DNA of 7,296 bases. Origin: Actinomycetes bacterium. GTDB lineage: Bacteria > Actinomycetota > Coriobacteriia > Coriobacteriales > Eggerthellaceae. The notes under the pieces are model-generated. The model worked only from the letters and a program-made list of their open reading frames with translations, made no database searches and had not been told where the DNA came from. Below, piece after piece: positions 4,335-7,296 of this stretch. The stretch lies in NCBI GenBank assembly GCA_023429565.1, contig JAEZDJ010000042.1, positions 1 to 7,296 of the forward strand, read 5' to 3'. The position numbers were made by a program, and so were the translations under genes. Each line of letters begins with the position of its first letter. Within the stretch, counting starts at the first letter, position 1.

Positions 4335-7296
4335 CACGAGACCTCCCCGCCACGACGGCGTGAACGAATGACATAGGCCGTCGCGACCGCCAAGCCGACG
4401 ACGCCAAGACCGATGCCGCCGACGGCCCAAGGATTCACCATTCCCTGCCCGACCGCCGCTTCAGACATCCCAGTGCCCTGCACATCAGAGGCTCCGCCCT
4501 GAACATCCCTCGACAAGAGGGCGTCTTTCGAATCCTTCAAGACAGCCTCGCTCGACGCAGACGAACCGACAATCTGGCCGATCGGCGCATGTGCCGCAGG
4601 CACCGTCCCCAGCAAGCTTCCCGAAGCGACAGAGTCCTCCCCTCCCTTGCCAGGCACCTCACGTTCAACCCATTTCGCATAGAGCGTCAAAGAGGCACTG
4701 ACTGGTGCATCGAAATCCCACGGTTGGGTGCATGCCTCGTCCGAATACCAACCGCTGAAGGAATACCCGGCCCGCGTCGGATCCGCAGGTCGGGAGACCG
4801 TCGCGCCAAGTGCGACGAAGCGCGACGCGACGGAGGTCCCGCCATTGGATTCGAAGGTCACCCTGGAACCCTGCTGGCCAGCGAGGGCGAATAGCATACC
4901 CGAGTCATTGGTGTAGTACAGATTTCCGGTCTTGTCGCTCACCACGGAAGCCGTGCAATACTGCTGATATGCAGCATCGGGCACATAGAGAGCATACGCG
5001 GCATCATCGCCAAGGCGGTAGCCATACACGCCGCCGGGATACCCATTGCACGTGAAGTACGCATAGGTACCGCTTTGCTGGACAGACACAAGCGGAGCGC
5101 TTTGGGCCTTTCCTTTATCGCCCCGCACAGTATGCTCAACAGACAGGGTGGACAGGTCTATGACCGAAAGCGTCCCATAGTCCTCGGCGTCGACGCCGCA
5201 AACGAAGGCCATGCCGTCAGCCACCGCAGGAGTTGAGCTCGACTCATTCGCGAATCCGACTGACCCTCCGGAGAACAACGCATCACCCTCACGAACTATC
5301 TTGTGAAGCGTTCCGTCAACGGTGACTACGAGGTAGGCGTCCTCCAATCCCGACACGCCGGCCGGCACGGCAACGACGGTCGAACGGCACGCCGCGCCCA
5401 GAGACACACGTGCCTTGACTTCACCGGTCATGCCGTCGATGAGCCTCATTTCTCCAGACTCATCCCCAATCAGAATGTCGGCGCCCGAGACGGCAGCGCC
5501 CGCCCAATAGTAACCCGCTGACGAATCTGCCTGCGCAGAACCGTCCGTCCTCTGCCACAGGACGGAACCATCCGCGATGCTCACGCATACGAGCGTACCC
5601 ACCTTGCCAACGCCGCCCGCGCCGATCACGGTAAAGCCCGCATACACGCAGCCATTCCCCACAGTCAAGGACGAGAGCGCCTGATAGTCGAGCGCGGTTC
5701 CCGCATCCGTTAGCGCAGCCGTCTTCCACACGCAGGTTAGCGCATCGGCGGTGAAAGCGGCCAGACTCCCGTCATCGGTCGGAACGATAATTACGCCGCC
5801 ATCGTAGACGGGGCGACAAAAATACCCGATGTTCGTCCTTATGGTTGCGGTTGCCTCAACCTTGCCAGTTTCGGAATCGATCTTGCGCAACGTGCTTCCC
5901 GCAACCACATAGAGGTCGCCGTTGACGATGAGCGGATCGGACACTCCGGAGGTTGCAGAGCCGCCTTCGCGATAATCGTAGGTCCACGAAAGGCTGGCAG
6001 ACTGCTTGGGAGTCGGCGCGACCACCACCGCCCCTCCAGCCCCACCGCTCGCATAGCCTGGCCACGAGGAGTCATAGCTCGGTCGAGGAGCGTCGGGATC
6101 GACCACGACCTCGTCCGGATCAGGGAGGCTTTCTCCATAGGCAGAATAGCACCAGACGACGCTGTCGCCCGTCTGCAACGTGTAGCCCGAGGCACCGACC
6201 GTTGCGGCCTCGCCGTTGACGAATAGCTGCCAGTACCGCCCCGTCGCCTCATCCCAACCGAGCGTCAGGCCGGCATCATAAGGAGACGTGATGGTGTTGA
6301 GGAACCAGCCATACACTCCCCTGCCATAATCAGCAATGACACCCTTCCGAGCAAACAGCTGCTCGGAGAGGTCGGCGGCAGTGGAGCCCGCAACCATCGT
6401 GTAGCTATCCGAGGAAGTCCACAGTTGGGTGTTCCCCTGACTGTCCTGGCCAATGATTTGGCATGTTGCCGCCACCCGCCCCGGCAAACTCTCTCCATAG
6501 GCAGAATAGCACCAGACCACGCTGTCGCCCGCCTGCAGCGTGTAGCTGCCAGCCCCGACCGTCGCGGCCTCGCCGTTGATGAACAGCTGCCAGTACGTGC
6601 CCGTCGAAGCATCGTAGCCAAGCGTTTGCCCAGCATCGTAGGGAGAAGTGATGGTGTCGAGGAACCAGCCATACGAGCCATTGTCAGCCTCATGAGCGAG
6701 ACCCGTCCGGTCGAACATCGCCTCAGACAGATCGGCCGCCGTGGAGCCCTCGTCCATCTCATAGCTTCCCGCAGACGCCCACGTTTGAGAAAGGCCCGAC
6801 GCGTCAGAGCCGATGACTTCGCACGTCACTGCAAGCTGGTCGGTGGGAGCAGGATCTCCGTAGCTTGAGTAGTACCAGATGACGCTGTCGCCCGCCTGCA
6901 ACGTGTAGCCCGAGGCACCGACCGTTGAGGCCACCCCGTTGATGAAAAGCTGCCAGTACCGCCCCGTCGCCTCGTCCCAACCGAGCGTCAGGCCCGCGTC
7001 ATAGGGGGAGGTGATGGTATTCAGCGCCCAACCGTAGGTTCCGTTCGGGTCGAAGTTGGCTGCAAGGCCAGCCTGCGAGAAAGCCGATTCGGAGAGGTCT
7101 GCCGCCGTCGCTCCGCTGTCGAGCGTATAGGGGGACGCCGCCGCCCATGTCTCCTGATTTCCACTCTTGTCGACGCCAATCACCGAACACGTGGCCGTGA
7201 CGTGAGGGTCAACCTGCCCCGAGGTGCCCGCAACGGTGAACGCGGCGGTAACGTTCTGGGCCGACAGCTGGGAGAACGTTGCTCCCCAGGTGGGAT
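4334..7296 (-). CDS. Large surface protein, N-terminus outside the window: three DUF4430-like modules, beta-propeller, Flg_new repeat, C-terminal membrane anchor
   Basis: The frame is open to the right edge, so the 986 residues seen are the C-terminal part. The GTG at 7183 lies inside the first module (context TCSVIGVDKSGN matches TCEVIGSDASG of the next module), so it is not the start. Order by window residue: 1-33 end of an unidentified domain; 34-155, 156-275 and 276-391 DUF4430 (transcobalamin C-terminal-like) modules, each with YWQLF(I/V)NG and Y.L..GDSV.W.YS.YG; 392-429 Pro/Gly/Asp linker; 430-807 PQQ-like propeller blades; 811-877 Listeria-Bacteroides (Flg_new) repeat with GYSFSGWYSDEACTQPW and LYAKW; 878-955 low-complexity stalk; 956-976 membrane helix; SRRRGGEVS cytoplasmic tail. 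No LPXTG is seen, so anchoring is by the helix. Inferred role: extracellular capture of a cofactor, possibly a corrinoid, for the ECF importer downstream. The stop codon overlaps the next start (TGATG). Surface location and domain content are well supported; ligand is not. Confidence 0.85.
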   Translation of the reverse strand, partial: PTWGATFSQLSAQNVTAAFTVAGTSGQVDPHVTATCSVIGVDKSGNQETWAAASPYTLDSGATAADLSESAFSQAGLAANFDPNGTYGWALNTITSPYDAGLTLGWDEATGRYWQLFINGVASTVGASGYTLQAGDSVIWYYSSYGDPAPTDQLAVTCEVIGSDASGLSQTWASAGSYEMDEGSTAADLSEAMFDRTGLAHEADNGSYGWFLDTITSPYDAGQTLGYDASTGTYWQLFINGEAATVGAGSYTLQAGDSVVWCYSAYGESLPGRVAATCQIIGQDSQGNTQLWTSSDSYTMVAGSTAADLSEQLFARKGVIADYGRGVYGWFLNTITSPYDAGLTLGWDEATGRYWQLFVNGEAATVGASGYTLQTGDSVVWCYSAYGESLPDPDEVVVDPDAPRPSYDSSWPGYASGGAGGAVVVAPTPKQSASLSWTYDYREGGSATSGVSDPLIVNGDLYVVAGSTLRKIDSETGKVEATATIRTNIGYFCRPVYDGGVIIVPTDDGSLAAFTADALTCVWKTAALTDAGTALDYQALSSLTVGNGCVYAGFTVIGAGGVGKVGTLVCVSIADGSVLWQRTDGSAQADSSAGYYWAGAAVSGADILIGDESGEMRLIDGMTGEVKARVSLGAACRSTVVAVPAGVSGLEDAYLVVTVDGTLHKIVREGDALFSGGSVGFANESSSTPAVADGMAFVCGVDAEDYGTLSVIDLSTLSVEHTVRGDKGKAQSAPLVSVQQSGTYAYFTCNGYPGGVYGYRLGDDAAYALYVPDAAYQQYCTASVVSDKTGNLYYTNDSGMLFALAGQQGSRVTFESNGGTSVASRFVALGATVSRPADPTRAGYSFSGWYSDEACTQPWDFDAPVSASLTLYAKWVEREVPGKGGEDSVASGSLLGTVPAAHAPIGQIVGSSASSEAVLKDSKDALLSRDVQGGASDVQGTGMSEAAVGQGMVNPWAVGGIGLGVVGLAVATAYVIRSRRRGGEVS
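4341..4348 (-). promoter_or_regulatory. Ribosome binding site of the small DUF4430 gene
   Basis: On the minus strand GGGGAGGT lies six bases before the ATG at 4334, inside the last codons of the upstream gene. With the TGATG overlap it argues for translational coupling and fixes the start. A GTG codon directly precedes the ATG in frame, so initiation one codon earlier is possible. Confidence 0.8.
4364..4429 (-). other. C-terminal transmembrane anchor
   Basis: Window residues 956-976 are an uninterrupted hydrophobic run beginning WAVGGIGLGVVGLAVA, followed at once by RSRRRGGEVS and the stop codon. A helix followed by basic residues fixes the C-terminus in the cytoplasm and the rest of the protein outside (positive-inside rule). 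No sortase motif precedes it. Confidence 0.85.
4664..4864 (-). other. Listeria-Bacteroides (InlB B / Flg_new) repeat of the surface protein
   Basis: Window residues 811-877 read VTFESNGGTSV, then PADPTRAGYSFSGWYSD and SLTLYAKW, the diagnostic order of this small beta-grasp-like extracellular repeat common in surface proteins of Gram-positive gut bacteria. It sits between the propeller and the stalk and probably acts as a spacer or adhesion unit. There is a single copy here. Confidence 0.9.
4874..6007 (-). other. PQQ-like beta-propeller domain of the surface protein
   Basis: Window residues 430-807 show about seven or eight repeats of roughly 45-50 residues with the pattern 'P.V..G.VYV....G.L.A.D..TG...W'. 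Examples are PLIVNGDLYVVAG, STLRKIDSETGKV, GTLVCVSIADGSVLWQ and GNLYYTNDSGMLFALAG. This is typical of PQQ/quinoprotein-like eight-bladed propellers. Many such extracellular propellers have no cofactor and serve as binding scaffolds; no quinone-binding enzyme residues can be argued here. Fold assignment is fairly sure, ligand unknown. Confidence 0.75.
6122..6469 (-). repeat. DUF4430-like module 3 of the surface protein
   Basis: Window residues 276-391. It starts ATCQIIGQDSQG and ends VVWCYSAYGESLP, with the Cys pair at 278 and 382. The central segment TLGWDEATGRYWQLF is identical to module 1, while the end matches module 2. It is followed by an Asp/Pro/Gly linker (DPDEVVVDPDAP, then GGAGGAVVV) leading into the propeller. 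Confidence 0.85.
6470..6829 (-). repeat. DUF4430-like module 2 of the surface protein
   Basis: Window residues 156-275, exactly 120 residues. It carries VTCEVIG at the start, YGWFLDTITSPYDAGQTLGY in the middle and VVWCYSAYGESLP at the end. Its two Cys (window residues 158 and 262) are at positions repeated in module 3 and could form a disulfide joining first and last strands. The centre is more diverged from modules 1 and 3 than those are from each other, while its end is nearly identical to that of module 3. Confidence 0.85.
6830..7195 (-). repeat. DUF4430-like module 1 of the surface protein
   Basis: This is the first complete module in the window (window residues 34-155). It contains AADLSESAF, YGWALNTITSPYDAGLTLGWDE and YWQLFINGVASTVGASGYTL, and ends in IWYYSSYG. 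It has one Cys near its start (TCSV) but Tyr where modules 2 and 3 have a second Cys (VVWCYS). The DNA at 6901-7021 is nearly the same as 6178-6298 in module 3, about 12 mismatches in 121 bases by eye. Confidence 0.85.

Noticed and set aside
4334..4663. Sortase LPXTG anchor in the surface protein
   Set aside because: No LPXTG-like motif precedes the C-terminal helix; the nearest Pro-rich stretch (TVPAAHAPIG) does not fit.
4874..6007. Quinoprotein dehydrogenase activity for the propeller
   Set aside because: Only the blade pattern is seen. Nothing marks a PQQ or metal site, and the domain is part of a long anchored scaffold protein.
6999..7296. Gene start at the GTG at 7183
   Set aside because: The frame stays open to the edge and the codons upstream match the beginning of the other modules (ATCS versus VTCE and ATCQ), so this codon is internal.
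6999..7296. Cobalamin riboswitch within the window
   Set aside because: No leader sequence is included; the right end is coding, so a riboswitch would have to be further upstream.

Overview
The window holds one tightly packed operon, read entirely on the minus strand (right to left), followed by about 240 non-coding bases. G+C is high, the genes overlap or nearly touch, and Shine-Dalgarno sequences are strong. Large repeat-rich surface proteins with transcobalamin-like (DUF4430) domains next to an ECF-type vitamin transporter suggest a high-GC Gram-positive of the Coriobacteriia/Eggerthellaceae type (Eggerthella, Adlercreutzia, Gordonibacter relatives). That assignment is inference from style and gene content; no taxonomic marker gene is present.

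Layout in the direction of transcription: (1) 7296-4334, the C-terminal 986 residues of a very large surface protein whose N-terminus lies outside the window. It carries three DUF4430-like modules in tandem, a PQQ-like beta-propeller, one Listeria-Bacteroides (InlB/Flg_new) repeat, a low-complexity stalk and a C-terminal membrane helix with an Arg-rich tail. (2) 4334-3564, a 256-residue membrane-anchored protein with an acidic Ser-rich stalk and one DUF4430 domain, coupled to gene 1 by a TGATG stop/start overlap. (3) 3533-2670, the ECF transporter T subunit. (4) 2682-940, two ECF ATPase domains fused in one polypeptide, overlapping gene 3 by 13 bases. (5) 946-242, an ECF S component (substrate-binding membrane protein), overlapping gene 4 by 7 bases.

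Genes 3 to 5 encode a complete ECF importer (T, A-A', S). Genes 1 and 2 look like extracellular capture and relay proteins for the same substrate. Because DUF4430 resembles the C-terminal beta domain of transcobalamin/intrinsic factor, the best guess for the cargo is cobalamin or another corrinoid. The S component cannot be assigned to a substrate from sequence reading alone. The promoter and any cobalamin riboswitch would lie upstream of gene 1, beyond base 7296.

Bases 1-241, after the last stop codon, contain no gene but are rich in structure: an 18-base tandem repeat just after the stop, a perfect 24-base inverted repeat with arms 101 bases apart, a third partial copy of the arm in the loop, a small hairpin, and a GGTCG tandem array at the window edge. 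These may be the operon's terminator or a dispersed repetitive element.
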